Of a stretch of 64,000 bases of DNA, positions 43,446 to 52,359 are shown piece by piece. The notes below the pieces were generated by a model that was not told where the DNA came from, did no database searches, and saw only the letters and a list, made by a program, of their open reading frames with translations. Made by a program: the position numbers and the translations under genes. Each line of letters opens with the position of its first letter. Positions within the stretch are counted from its first letter, which is position 1. Source of the stretch: Syntrophomonas wolfei subsp. methylbutyratica (GTDB taxonomy: Bacteria > Bacillota > Syntrophomonadia > Syntrophomonadales > Syntrophomonadaceae); NCBI RefSeq assembly GCF_001570625.1, contig NZ_BBQT01000011.1:24943-88942 (forward strand), read 5' to 3'.

Positions 43446-43523
43446 TGGGGTGGATGATGGGACTTGAACCCACGGCCCCCAGAGCCACAATCTGGTGCTC
43501 TAGCCGACTGAGCTACATCCACC
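43446..43523 (-). tRNA. tRNA-His (anticodon GTG)
   Basis: Acceptor GTGGATG/CATCCAC with the extra encoded G at position -1 facing C73, anticodon GTG, TTCAAGTCC T-loop, encoded CCA. Confidence 0.95.
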
Positions 43524-43546
43524 ATGTAAAGGCCGGACAAATTAAG

Positions 43547-43623
43547 TGGCGTCCCCGGAGGGATTCGAACCCCCGGCCCACGGCTTAGAAGGCCGTTGCT
43601 CTGTCCAGCTGAGCTACGGGGAC
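43547..43623 (-). tRNA. tRNA-Arg (anticodon TCT)
   Basis: Acceptor GTCCCCG/CGGGGAC, anticodon loop CTTCTAA, TTCGAATCC T-loop, encoded CCA. Confidence 0.95.
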
Positions 43624-43629
43624 ATAAAA

Positions 43630-43704
<75 letters not shown>

Positions 43705-43715
43705 CCGCAAAGAGT

Positions 43716-43744
43716 ATTATAACTTTTTTGTCAGGCTATTTCAA
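43716..43744 (-). promoter_or_regulatory. promoter of the five-gene tRNA cluster
   Basis: TTGAAA (43744-43739), 17-base spacer, TATAAT (43721-43716) directly before tRNA-Gly. Confidence 0.8.
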
Positions 43745-43871
43745 GTGAGAAATTAGCCTTACGATATCCAATAATAATACGAAATATGCATCCTGGCAAG
43801 TAAATAATGACATCAAATCTCATTTTTCTATATAAACCTGTACCCAGTACCGGAAAGCCAAGCAGGCGTAA

Positions 43872-43903
43872 AGTTGTATAAATAGATATTCAAGCGAGGA
43901 ATA
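43872..43903 (+). repeat. degenerate dispersed-repeat copy 4
   Basis: AAAGTTGTATAAATAGATAT then TCAAGCGAGG resembles the core TTGCATAAATATACAAAGCGAG of copies 1, 3 and 5. Lies in the leader of the permease gene at 43948. Confidence 0.3.
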
Positions 43904-43947
43904 TAGGAGTATATTAGCTTTATACGAGTATCAAAGAGGTGAAAGAA

Positions 43948-45219
43948 ATGGAATGGCAGATATGGTTTGCGGGAATTCTTTTTTTAATTATTTATACGGT
44001 AATAATATCCGAAAAGATTCACCGCACCATAATAGCGCTCTGGGGAGCGGCCCTGCTTATTATACTGGGAATTCTAACCCAACAGGAAGCCATTAATTAT
44101 ATCGATTTTAATACTATCGGCCTGCTCTTTGGCATGATGGTTATCGTAGGGATAACCCGTAAGAGCGGTATTTTTGAATATGTAGCGATTAAGGCGGCTC
44201 ATTCAACCGGCGGCGATCCGGTCAAGATAATGATTACCCTGAGCATCGTTACAGCTGTGGCTTCCGCTTTCCTTGATAATGTCACCACCGTTTTGTTAGT
44301 AGTTCCGGTCACGATATCTATCTGTTCAGTCCTGGAGGTCAATCCGATACCTGTTTTCGTAGCCGAAATATTTTCCTCCAATATCGGAGGAACAGCCACC
44401 CTCATCGGCGATCCCCCCAACATAATGATAGGAAGTGCAGCCGGCCTGGGGTTTATGGATTTTATTAAGAATTTAACCCCGGTTATTATTGTAATATTTA
44501 TTGTAACAATATTGCTTTTAAAACTTATCTTTAAAAAGGATTTGCAGAGCAGTAAGAAAAACATGACCAAATTAATGGCTATGAACCCTGATGATGCTAT
44601 TAAGGATCAGGTTTTACTAAAAAAATCACTTCTCGTAATAGCTGTTGTAATAATTGGTTTTGTTACTCACCAGTATCTGGGTCTGGAATCTGCAACGATA
44701 GCTATTACCGGAGCCACCTTACTTATGTTGATTAACCGTCAGGATCCGCAAGAGGCTTTATTAACAGTTGAATGGGCCACTTTATTTTTCTTTGTAGGAC
44801 TTTTTATCCTGGTGGGTGGCCTGGAGAAGGTCGGGATTATCGAAGGAATGGCCCGGGAAACGATAAAAATAACTCGGGGAGATGTTACCCTGTCAAGCAT
44901 TTTTATTCTCTGGTTTTCAGCTATTGCCTCGGCTTTTATTGACAATATTCCTTTTGTGGCTACTTTTATACCTTTGATTAAGGAAATGGGACAGATCGGG
45001 CATATGAATATAATGCCACTATGGTGGGCATTGTCACTGGGTGCCTGTCTGGGTGGCAACGGCACTATTATAGGTGCCTCGGCCAATGTTATTGTATCGG
45101 GTATAGCCGCACAGGAAGGTTATCCCATGACTTTTATTTATTATATGAAAATCGCCTTCCCCTTAATGTTGGTTTCTATATTAATCTCTATGGTATATCT
45201 GCTGATTTTCTTTGTTTAA
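43948..45219 (+). CDS. ArsB/NhaD (ion transporter superfamily) permease
   Basis: About 423 residues, ten or more hydrophobic helices, with the duplicated inverted halves of the ion transporter superfamily. TAVASAFLDNVTTVLLVVPV and IASAFIDNIPFVATFIPL are the paired motifs, followed by NIGGTATLIGDPPNIMI and GNGTIIGASANVI. This places it with ArsB/NhaD/CitMHS proteins, which move arsenite, Na+/H+ or carboxylates; the substrate is undecided. GTG at 43939 lies in the AGAGGTG ribosome site, so ATG at 43948 is the start. It converges on the potassium uptake genes without an obvious terminator. Confidence 0.85.
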   Translation: MEWQIWFAGILFLIIYTVIISEKIHRTIIALWGAALLIILGILTQQEAINYIDFNTIGLLFGMMVIVGITRKSGIFEYVAIKAAHSTGGDPVKIMITLSIVTAVASAFLDNVTTVLLVVPVTISICSVLEVNPIPVFVAEIFSSNIGGTATLIGDPPNIMIGSAAGLGFMDFIKNLTPVIIVIFIVTILLLKLIFKKDLQSSKKNMTKLMAMNPDDAIKDQVLLKKSLLVIAVVIIGFVTHQYLGLESATIAITGATLLMLINRQDPQEALLTVEWATLFFFVGLFILVGGLEKVGIIEGMARETIKITRGDVTLSSIFILWFSAIASAFIDNIPFVATFIPLIKEMGQIGHMNIMPLWWALSLGACLGGNGTIIGASANVIVSGIAAQEGYPMTFIYYMKIAFPLMLVSILISMVYLLIFFV

Positions 45220-45262
45220 GATTTTTAGAAGTCTTGAGCGTGAGAACAACAGTACTTTTTTA

Positions 45263-46585
45263 TTAACCAATCATTATTTTACCCCTGGCATATTGTATTT
45301 TGGGTTGTTCTGGCTTATAAGCCAGCGCAAAACCCAGGGTGAGCGGACCAACCCGGCCCAGAAACATGGTAAAAATGATCAGTATTTTGCCAAATCCGCT
45401 CAAAGAAGCGGTTATACCCAGCGAGAGTCCTACCGTACCTAAAGCTGAAGCCACCTCAAAGGCAATTTTAATCAGTGACCCAGGATTGGTCAGAGCAAGC
45501 AGATAGGTAATTATCACCAGCACAAATGCGGCCAGAACAACAACAGTAATGGCTTGATAAATATCATTACTTTCAATTCTTCGTTCAAAAATTTCGCTTT
45601 CCCTTTTCCCTTTTAACTGGCTGAGCACTGTTGCCCCGATAAGTGCCAGGGTGGTTGTTTTAACCCCACCACCGGTGGACCCCGGTGAAGCTCCAATAAA
45701 CATTAAAACAATCATTAGCAGTTGGCTGGAAAGCAACAGGGAATTCAAATCAACCGTATTAAAGCCGGCCGTTCTTGGACTTACGCTCTGGAAATAAGCC
45801 GCCAGGAATTTTGTTCCCAGGGACATATCTTTGAGAGCATGATGGTACTCACTTAAAAATAAGAGTACCATACCTGACAGGATTAAAAAAATCGTAGTGT
45901 ATAAAACAACTCTACTATGTAATGATAGCTTCCCCAGCTTACGAATATGAAAAATCTCGTAGCAAACATAAAAACCTAGTCCACCGATAATAATCAGGCT
46001 GCTTATTACCAGGTTTACTGTTATATCAGAAGTAAATGCGGTTAAGTTTTTGAAATTGCCAAAGAGATCAAAACCGGCATTATTAAAGGCCGAAATAGAG
46101 TGAAACAGTCCAAACCAAAGCGCTTTCTTTAATCCCATCAAGGGTGTCCAATGGATCGCTAGAATAACTGCCCCTACTGCTTCTACCCCGAAAGAAAAAC
46201 CCAGCAGATACTTGAAAATTTTCACGATACCGCCAAGTGCAGATACATTAATCGACTTCTGCATCAGCAGGCGTTCGCGCAGGAAGATTTTGCGGCCTAA
46301 TAGGAGCGCAAATAAACCGGCAAAGGACATAACCCCCAAACCACCGATCTGAATCAGCAGCATAATAATAGTTTGCCCTAAACAAGTCCAGTGTGTGCCG
46401 GTATCGACTACCACCAAACCGGTTACACATACTGCTGAAGTTGAAGTGAAAAGAGCATCAAGATAAGAGGTGGGCACTTGAGATGAGCAAGGCAGGCTGA
46501 GCAGTAGACTACCCAGTATAATTACACATAGGAAACTTACGCTTAGAAGTTGAGGGGCTGTTAAATTATGATTATTCATTATCAA
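45263..46585 (-). CDS. ktrB: TrkH/KtrB-family potassium uptake membrane subunit
   Basis: A 440-residue channel-like protein with four M1-P-M2 repeats. The selectivity-filter glycines are in SAVCVTGLV, SAFNNAGFD, SPRTAGFN and ALGTVGLS, and ASPGSTGGGVKTTT is the family loop after repeat three. Takes up K+ (often with Na+) under control of the KtrA ring encoded just upstream. Start ATG at 46585. Confidence 0.93.
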   Translation of the reverse strand: MIMNNHNLTAPQLLSVSFLCVIILGSLLLSLPCSSQVPTSYLDALFTSTSAVCVTGLVVVDTGTHWTCLGQTIIMLLIQIGGLGVMSFAGLFALLLGRKIFLRERLLMQKSINVSALGGIVKIFKYLLGFSFGVEAVGAVILAIHWTPLMGLKKALWFGLFHSISAFNNAGFDLFGNFKNLTAFTSDITVNLVISSLIIIGGLGFYVCYEIFHIRKLGKLSLHSRVVLYTTIFLILSGMVLLFLSEYHHALKDMSLGTKFLAAYFQSVSPRTAGFNTVDLNSLLLSSQLLMIVLMFIGASPGSTGGGVKTTTLALIGATVLSQLKGKRESEIFERRIESNDIYQAITVVVLAAFVLVIITYLLALTNPGSLIKIAFEVASALGTVGLSLGITASLSGFGKILIIFTMFLGRVGPLTLGFALAYKPEQPKIQYARGKIMIG

Positions 46586-46599
46586 AACCTCAAAGATAT

Positions 46600-47262
46600 T
46601 TAATCTAGCTTGCTTATTGCTTCCAAATCGGCATTATTGCCCAAAACTACCAGAATATCGCCTGGTAATACTTTCTCGTCCGGGCTGGGTGCTACAATAA
46701 TATCTTCCCCGCGCCTAATAGCCAGTATAGAAATCCGCATTTTTTTGCGCAGGTCGAGTTCAGTCAGGTTTTTGTTAATAAAAATGTGGGGAGTAAACAA
46801 TTCAATAATGCTGTAAGTAGAAGACAGATTGATTTGCTCCAGAAAATTATGAGAAACCAGGGAACGAGCCAGTTTTATTGCCATATCTCTTTCCGGATAG
46901 ATTACATGATCTACCCCGATTTTTTCCAACACTTTTCCATGCAAAGCATTTTGAGCTTTGGCCACGATTGTTCTAACCCCCATTTCTTTAAGGATAATTG
47001 AAGTTAGGATGTTAGACTGTATATTATCACCAATGGCTACGATAACTACATCGAAATTTCTAATCCCAATGGCTTTCAAAGTATTTTCGTCCATGGAATC
47101 AGCCTGTATTGCATGGGTGACTATTCCTACCGCTTCATTGATGCGATTCTCGTCAACATCAATTGCCAGTACTTCATAACCCAGACGGGTTAATTCCTTG
47201 ATGAGGCTTTCACCAAATCTGCCAATACCGATAACCGCAAATTGCTTGTTCTTCACTTCCAA
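46600..47262 (-). CDS. ktrA: KtrA/TrkA-family regulatory subunit of potassium uptake
   Basis: A 220-residue cytoplasmic protein. The N-terminal RCK domain has the Rossmann motif GIGRFGESL and acidic DVDENR for NAD(H)/ATP/ADP binding, and the C-terminal RCK_C domain covers about residues 140-218. In Firmicutes the C-terminal domain can bind c-di-AMP, which would link it to the riboswitch at 40.9 kb. ktrB follows after 14 bases. Confidence 0.93.
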   Translation of the reverse strand: MEVKNKQFAVIGIGRFGESLIKELTRLGYEVLAIDVDENRINEAVGIVTHAIQADSMDENTLKAIGIRNFDVVIVAIGDNIQSNILTSIILKEMGVRTIVAKAQNALHGKVLEKIGVDHVIYPERDMAIKLARSLVSHNFLEQINLSSTYSIIELFTPHIFINKNLTELDLRKKMRISILAIRRGEDIIVAPSPDEKVLPGDILVVLGNNADLEAISKLD

Positions 47263-47495
47263 CCCTTCTTTATCTCAGAATAAGCTGACCTGATGACAAT
47301 AAAGATTTGCTTTCCTTAATCTTAAGCAATTGTTTTTGTGAGTATACAGCTATGTTAGTAAATGCCGCCCAGTTGCCAAAACCTTAAGTCAGGAAAACTA
47401 ATCGCGTTATTATCATAAACCTGAAAATATACGAGGTCAATAAAAGTCAGAAAGGTATTAGAAAATATTACATCTTCCGATGAGAAGTATAAACC

Positions 47496-47750
47496 CGGCA
47501 CCGTCAACTTCCATTTCCACCTTATCTCCAGCATTAAGATTATTGAATTGAATCTCACCACCGCTGGAAGAATAAAGCTGCACCGATTTATCCACTTCAT
47601 AGTCTTTATTCTTTTTGCGGTTATATTGTTATATTTATCCAAAATAGTTAGCTTTTCCACTTCAGCCTTGACTTTTTTCAGGCCCGGCCGGGAGCTAAGC
47701 CATTATTTCCAACGGTATTTCATCATCTATTTCCCCGGGGTTGGAATCCA
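47496..47750 (-). pseudogene. broken partial duplicate of the SLH protein gene's 3' part
   Basis: About 255 bases nearly identical to 47861-48119 inside the SLH gene (same cluster GGCACCGTCAACTTCC... to ...TTCCCCGGGGTTGG), but with small deletions that shift the frame, so only short pieces such as EKLTILDKYNN are readable. It is a tandem duplication that has lost function. The remaining 47263-47495 shows no gene. Confidence 0.8.
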
Positions 47751-47834
47751 ACGCTTCATAATTGTGATATAATGGAATAAATAGTATGAAAAAGGAGGGG
47801 CGGGTGAAAGGCTGATATAAAGGATTTGCAGCTA

Positions 47835-49442
47835 TTACAGAACGGTAATTTTTATTACCACTCCGGCACCGTCAACTTCCATTTCCACCTTATCTCCAGC
47901 ATTAAGATTATTGAATTGAATCTCACCGCCGCTGGAAGAATAAAGCTGCACCGATTTATCCACTTCATAGTCTTTGTTCTTTTTTACGGTTAACTTGTAA
48001 TAATCGCCCAGGATAGTAAGCTTTTCTACCTCAGCCTTGACTTTTTTCAGGCCCGGCCGGGAGCTAAGCATTATTTCCAACGGTATTTCATCATCTATTT
48101 CCCCGGGGTTGGGATCCAGATAAGTAACCTTTATAGCATCACCTCTTGAAACCCTACCTATAACCCGGCCGTCTTTATCCACCATCCGGGCGCGATCCCA
48201 GTAATTAAACCATTCCGGCTTACCGCTTTTGGAGCTGGAGCCCTTTTTCGCCAGGGTTAGCCTGCGCCCGCTTAAATCTTTAATAGTACCGGAAATCGTT
48301 TTGGTTTCTAAAACCGTTACTTTTTGCACCTGCCCCTCTGCCAGCTGGACAGTGACGTAAGTACCCGGCTTCAAAGAAGTAAAATCTTTAACCCTGGCTT
48401 TACCCTCACTATCAATAAGCGCACCCCAGGACAAGGGAAGCCGTCTTTCCTCGCAATTCAAATCGCTTAGTACCAGTATGCTGTCTAAACCTATTAAGAC
48501 TGATTTGACGGTGCCTGTTATCTTATCTTCCGCAGCAATAAATTTCCTTTTTTCGATTATAGAGATGCAAGCGGCCTGCTTTTTCTGGTTCAACAAAACC
48601 TCCACCCGGTAGTCTAAAGTATCACGCAACTGGCATTCTCCTACTCCAGCAAAACACTGCAGGCCGGGATCGAGCTTTACTTTTTTCACTCCGGAAAGAG
48701 AGCGCAGTTCTATCTCGCCTTTATTCTTATCCACAATGATTTTCTCTACCCAGCCTTCCAGTATCCTGGAAGCATCTGTCTTAACCCAGTTCTGTTCTAT
48801 TAAACTGCTCAAAAGGGCCGCGGCCTCACTGCGTTTTAAACCGCGCTCAGGCCTAAAAGTGCCATCTTCGTAACCTTTCATAATACCGGCCTGGGATAAA
48901 GCTATTATATATGGAATATATTCGGAGGAAGTGCTATCCAGATCGGAAAAGGCATTCTGTCCGGAAGAGACAGAATCCGGAAGCGGCAATTGCAGAAGAC
49001 GACAAAGCAAGGAAACTACCTGAAGCCGAGTAGCCGGGCGATCAGCCTGAAAGGAAGACAGCCATTTATCATCTAGCAATTCATTTTCCACCGCTGTATC
49101 CATATAGTTTTGTCCCCAGGGCACTTCCGGAGATTTGAGCGGCCGGGGAGCTTCCTTTTTGCTCTTTTTGGCGGTAGTTTTTCCATTGCCCAGACCTACG
49201 GCCCGCATAAATAAAACCAGGGCTTCCATTTGGCTGATTTCCTTTTCCGGCTGGAAGCTGTTGTCAGGATAACCTTTAATGAAATCAAGCGTAGCTGCCC
49301 GGGTAACTACCGGTTTGGACCAATGCCACTCCACATCACTAAAAGCCATAACTGAACTCACTGGTTGAATCACCAGAAATAAAACCAGCAAGTTTGCCAC
49401 AATTATTCTTTCCCACTTTGGCTTTTGCTTAAAAATAATCAT
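47835..49442 (-). CDS. S-layer homology (SLH) domain protein
   Basis: About 535 residues. A signal peptide (VANLLVLFLVIQPVSSVMA) is followed by three SLH repeats within the first 230 residues (FSDVEWHWSKPVV...GYPDNSFQPEKEI; a degenerate middle one; AFSDLDSTSSEYI...GYEDGTFRPERGL), which bind secondary cell-wall polymer. The remaining beta-rich part has no recognised domain. Start: ATG at 49454 touches the AAAGGA site; ATG at 49442 (MIIFKQKP) is preferred. Surface protein, possibly structural. Confidence 0.88.
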   Translation of the reverse strand: MIIFKQKPKWERIIVANLLVLFLVIQPVSSVMAFSDVEWHWSKPVVTRAATLDFIKGYPDNSFQPEKEISQMEALVLFMRAVGLGNGKTTAKKSKKEAPRPLKSPEVPWGQNYMDTAVENELLDDKWLSSFQADRPATRLQVVSLLCRLLQLPLPDSVSSGQNAFSDLDSTSSEYIPYIIALSQAGIMKGYEDGTFRPERGLKRSEAAALLSSLIEQNWVKTDASRILEGWVEKIIVDKNKGEIELRSLSGVKKVKLDPGLQCFAGVGECQLRDTLDYRVEVLLNQKKQAACISIIEKRKFIAAEDKITGTVKSVLIGLDSILVLSDLNCEERRLPLSWGALIDSEGKARVKDFTSLKPGTYVTVQLAEGQVQKVTVLETKTISGTIKDLSGRRLTLAKKGSSSKSGKPEWFNYWDRARMVDKDGRVIGRVSRGDAIKVTYLDPNPGEIDDEIPLEIMLSSRPGLKKVKAEVEKLTILGDYYKLTVKKNKDYEVDKSVQLYSSSGGEIQFNNLNAGDKVEMEVDGAGVVIKITVL

Positions 49443-49454
49443 ATTTATAACCAT

Positions 49455-49565
49455 TCCTTTCGCTAACGCTCAGGCACAAAACGTGATGAAAGAATTTCTT
49501 TCAGATTTATGATCATTCCTTTATCAAGGCACAAAACATCATGGAAGAGTATCTTTCAGACTTCA
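49455..49565. repeat. tandem direct repeat in the leader of the SLH gene
   Basis: Units at about 49470-49511 and 49526-49563 (period 56 bases) share AGGCACAAAAC, GATGAAAGA/ATGGAAGAG and TTTCTTTCAGA/TATCTTTCAGA. On the minus strand each unit ends in AAAGGAATGNTNATAAAT, the last being the actual ribosome site and start. Rest of the gap to 49705 contains nothing recognised. Confidence 0.6.
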
Positions 49566-49705
49566 CCTCTTTATTTTTTTTGTATCTGCTGTACAAGCAG
49601 CGCTTATAAAAGTTTGGTGATACGATTACCGGCGAAAAGTGATTTATAAAGATGCTTGAAAAGTAAATGTATATATGAAATAACCATAACTCCCCACTTT
49701 TCTTG

Positions 49706-50890
49706 TTAACTTTCCTTAAAATTGTCCTTGATTTTATAAAGACTTCCTTTAGCGGTATGAATATAAATGAAGTTATCCGGCCCTATTAGAGGGGCTCTCT
49801 CCACCGCCCCATCCAGCTGGCGAAACCAGGCCATACGCCCTGATGGCTTAACCGCAAACAGGTAGCCCTCGCTGCTGCCTCCATAAATATAACCCTTCGG
49901 GCTTACGGTCGGGGTGGATACCAGCTTGAGCAGCGGGGTCTCCCAAAGGACTTTGCCCTTTTCCGTATCAAGAGCATAAAGCTTATTGCCACCTGTAAAG
50001 TACAGGGTTTTGGAATTACCCAGTACCGGTGCTGTTATCTGATTAGCCGCTGAGAAAGAGTTGCTCCAGAGGGGGGAATTACCACTGCTATTATTAAAAC
50101 AATAAACCTTGCTCTGGTTCAGTTTTCCTCCCTTGCTGCCCTGCGCTGCTTTCTTAAAATTGACGCTGGCATAGAGTTTTCCTTCATTATCTGTTAAAAG
50201 AAAAGCGGAACTAATATCCCCTAGCCAGTATTTCCACAGGTATTCCCCTTTGGCATTTATGGCCGCCAGTTTGTATTTGCCCGCCTTGTCCCCAAAAACA
50301 ACATAAAAAGCCTGCTCATCAGCGGTACAGGCCAAAAATGTTCTAGGATTAATTAACTTGCTAGTTTTACCGTCTGAAGATTCCCAGGGTGAAAGCATCC
50401 AAACATAGTGTCCCACCGTATCTACCGCATAAAGAGCATCAGGTAAGGGCAAATATAATATGTTTCCCGGACCACGGGCCAATAAGGGTGTTTTCTGTGC
50501 TTTCCCCTCGCCATAGACGGTAAAATCCCAACCCAGAACTCCGTTCAATTTGCCCTCTTGCAGCACGGAGCCGCTGGCAAAAAAAACGGCCCCGGCTTCG
50601 GTCAGAATCGGACTTCCCAGCGAACCCTTCCCTTTGCCCTGCATCTCCCATATCAGCTTCCCTTCGGGATTAACGCAATTTAATTTATTGTTAGACGGAA
50701 AAAGCAGGTTGCCATTGGGGGCAAAGATGATATCAGAACTTAATTTACCCAATCCAGACAGCTTCCACAACAACTGGCCCGGCTGCTCAGCTTCTTTAGC
50801 CGCCGGAAATTGTTCCAGCTTGCTGGCTGCTTCACTGCTTGATGGGAAAGCCAGCAACAGGAACAAAACCATGAATAATGCAATTTTCAT
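49706..50890 (-). CDS. exported PQQ-like beta-propeller repeat protein
   Basis: About 394 residues: signal peptide (IALFMVLFLLLAFPSSSEA) and a series of propeller blades with repeated LLWKLSG, PLWSNSF, VLWETPL and GYIYGGSSEGYLFAVKPSG units of the PQQ/BamB type. These usually serve as protein-protein scaffolds at the cell surface. The reading frame continues upstream to 51142, but those extra 84 residues belong to a CoA-transferase pseudogene fused in frame. The true start is ATG at 50890, giving the signal peptide; its ribosome site is weak. Confidence 0.82.
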   Translation of the reverse strand: MKIALFMVLFLLLAFPSSSEAASKLEQFPAAKEAEQPGQLLWKLSGLGKLSSDIIFAPNGNLLFPSNNKLNCVNPEGKLIWEMQGKGKGSLGSPILTEAGAVFFASGSVLQEGKLNGVLGWDFTVYGEGKAQKTPLLARGPGNILYLPLPDALYAVDTVGHYVWMLSPWESSDGKTSKLINPRTFLACTADEQAFYVVFGDKAGKYKLAAINAKGEYLWKYWLGDISSAFLLTDNEGKLYASVNFKKAAQGSKGGKLNQSKVYCFNNSSGNSPLWSNSFSAANQITAPVLGNSKTLYFTGGNKLYALDTEKGKVLWETPLLKLVSTPTVSPKGYIYGGSSEGYLFAVKPSGRMAWFRQLDGAVERAPLIGPDNFIYIHTAKGSLYKIKDNFKES

Positions 50891-50929
50891 CCTATTAGAA
50901 AATCCCCTTATCAACTCTTTATTCCCCCC

Positions 50930-51862
50930 CCTAAAAGCAATTACCCGCGGGTCATTAATGTAGTCAACCTCACGGAAGCAGAAGTTTTCATTATGATCAA
51001 CATATTCCCAAAGCTCCCGGTTGCCCGCAGCAAAACAACCCAGAGCTTTACCTGGATAAAAATTCTTCCGGGAGTTGTTTATTACCCCCAGTTTCATAAG
51101 TTGCATCATCGAATTAGATATTACTTCGCTATGAAGCCCCAAATCCTTTTTTTCTTTTAATAAATATCCTACGGCATTCGCCAGGCCCCCCAGTCCCAGT
51201 TGAAGCCGTCAGGTATCATATCCGCTACATAAGCAGCTATCTGTCTTTCATTTTCACTTATTGGAATATCATTTATTTCTTCCATCTCAAAAGAGTTTTC
51301 AATTATATAATCGACTTCAGATACATGAAGCTTGAAATCATCACCACATAACCAGTGGCGTATTAGGATTAACCTCAACAATTACTGTTTTAGCATTTTC
51401 AATACTTCGCCGATAACATAGACCAGCATAACAGGAACGGTTCATATAACCGTTTTCGTCCGGCGGAGTCACCGCATGAGCCGCAACATTAGGTCCTCTG
51501 TTATCCAGCCACGCAGGCAGCTTGTGCAAGTGAATAGGAACATAAGTCGCCAGTCCCATTTGAATGCATTTTCTTTCCATAAGCCCAACAAAAGAAGTTT
51601 CTATATGAATATGTTCTTTGAATTGAGGCTGCATGAATTCATAATTACAAAGAGAAAAGCCCTGGAGAAGAGTTATATTGAATAATTCCCGGGCTCGCTT
51701 GCTTAGCGCTGTCGCAAAACCTTTGGGAATGGATGTCCCTCCCGCCATAGTGATTATGTCATTGTTTTTTATCAAGTCAGCAGCATCTTCCGCTGAGCAA
51801 AGCTTTTGCCGGTAGTCTTCCCGCCAGGAACCAGCATGAGATAATTTCTTTACAACTATCAC
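50930..51862 (-). pseudogene. decayed acetyl-CoA hydrolase/transferase family CoA-transferase
   Basis: From ATG at 51862 (MIVVKKLSHAGSWREDYRQK) the sequence follows a 4-hydroxybutyrate/acetyl-CoA transferase through GGTSIPKGFATAL and NPNTPLV. It shifts frame near 51350 (to GDDFKLHVSEVDYIIENS), shifts again near 51200 (to LQLGLGGLANAVGYLL), and goes on through LGLHSEVISNSMMQL with the catalytic Glu. Homology stops after YINDPRVIA, losing roughly the last third. The final frame runs on into the beta-propeller gene. An intact paralogue lies at 36215-37510. Confidence 0.85.
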
Positions 51863-51921
51863 ATTGATCCCCCCCGTTTCTTGTTGCCAAAAATATTACT
51901 ATTGTTGTAGAAATTCAACTC

Positions 51922-52038
51922 TGATTCCACTGCAAAAAGTCATTTTTCAAAATTAGAACTCTAGTATAATGGTGAGGTTTTGAGCACCATATGTAGCGGT
52001 GGGTATAACCCAGAAACAGGGTTTTTGCAGTGGAATCA
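51922..52038. mobile_element. 117-bp MITE-like element with perfect 17-bp terminal inverted repeats
   Basis: TGATTCCACTGCAAAAA at 51922-51938 and its exact complement at 52022-52038. The flanks are ACTC on both sides (51918-51921 and 52039-52042), as for a 4-bp target duplication. No coding capacity. Terminal-like sequences also occur singly at 673-689, 9102-9118 and 56897-56912. Confidence 0.6.
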
Positions 52039-52113
52039 ACTCTCAATAAACAGTATACACCATTATGGGGAAAAAGGAGTTAATAGGGGTATCAATATGC
52101 TCCCGAATGACAG

Positions 52114-52142
52114 TTGAAATAATCCATACAGGAAGGTATAAT
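52114..52142 (+). promoter_or_regulatory. promoter of tRNA-Leu
   Basis: TTGAAA, 17-base spacer, TATAAT, 18 bases before the tRNA. Confidence 0.8.
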
Positions 52143-52160
52143 ATTTCTTGTACCGAAAAT

Positions 52161-52245
52161 GCGGATGTGGCGGAATTGGCAGACGCACCAGACTTAGGAT
52201 CTGGCGAGTAACATCGTGGAGGTTCGAGTCCTCTCATCCGCACCA
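52161..52245 (+). tRNA. tRNA-Leu (anticodon TAG)
   Basis: Acceptor GCGGATG/CATCCGC, anticodon loop CTTAGGA, a long variable arm (GGCGAGTAACATCGTGG), TTCGAGTCC T-loop and encoded CCA; 85 bases, class II as expected for leucine. Confidence 0.96.
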
Positions 52246-52255
52246 TAAGAAAAAT

Positions 52256-52280
52256 AGAGGGTTTTAAACCCTCTTTATCT
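52256..52280 (+). terminator. terminator after tRNA-Leu
   Basis: AGAGGGTTT / AAACCCTCT stem followed by TTATCTTT. Confidence 0.8.
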
Positions 52281-52359
52281 TTGTCTCTTTACTGCTATTA
52301 AGATTTTACTGTCTATTAAACATGCTCCGCAACTAAACCGCGACCAATAAAAATATTTC

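Noticed and set aside
52043..52246. 68-codon minus-strand frame reading VRMRGLEPPRCYSPDPKS
   Set aside because: It is the antisense of tRNA-Leu, a well-known spurious protein pattern.
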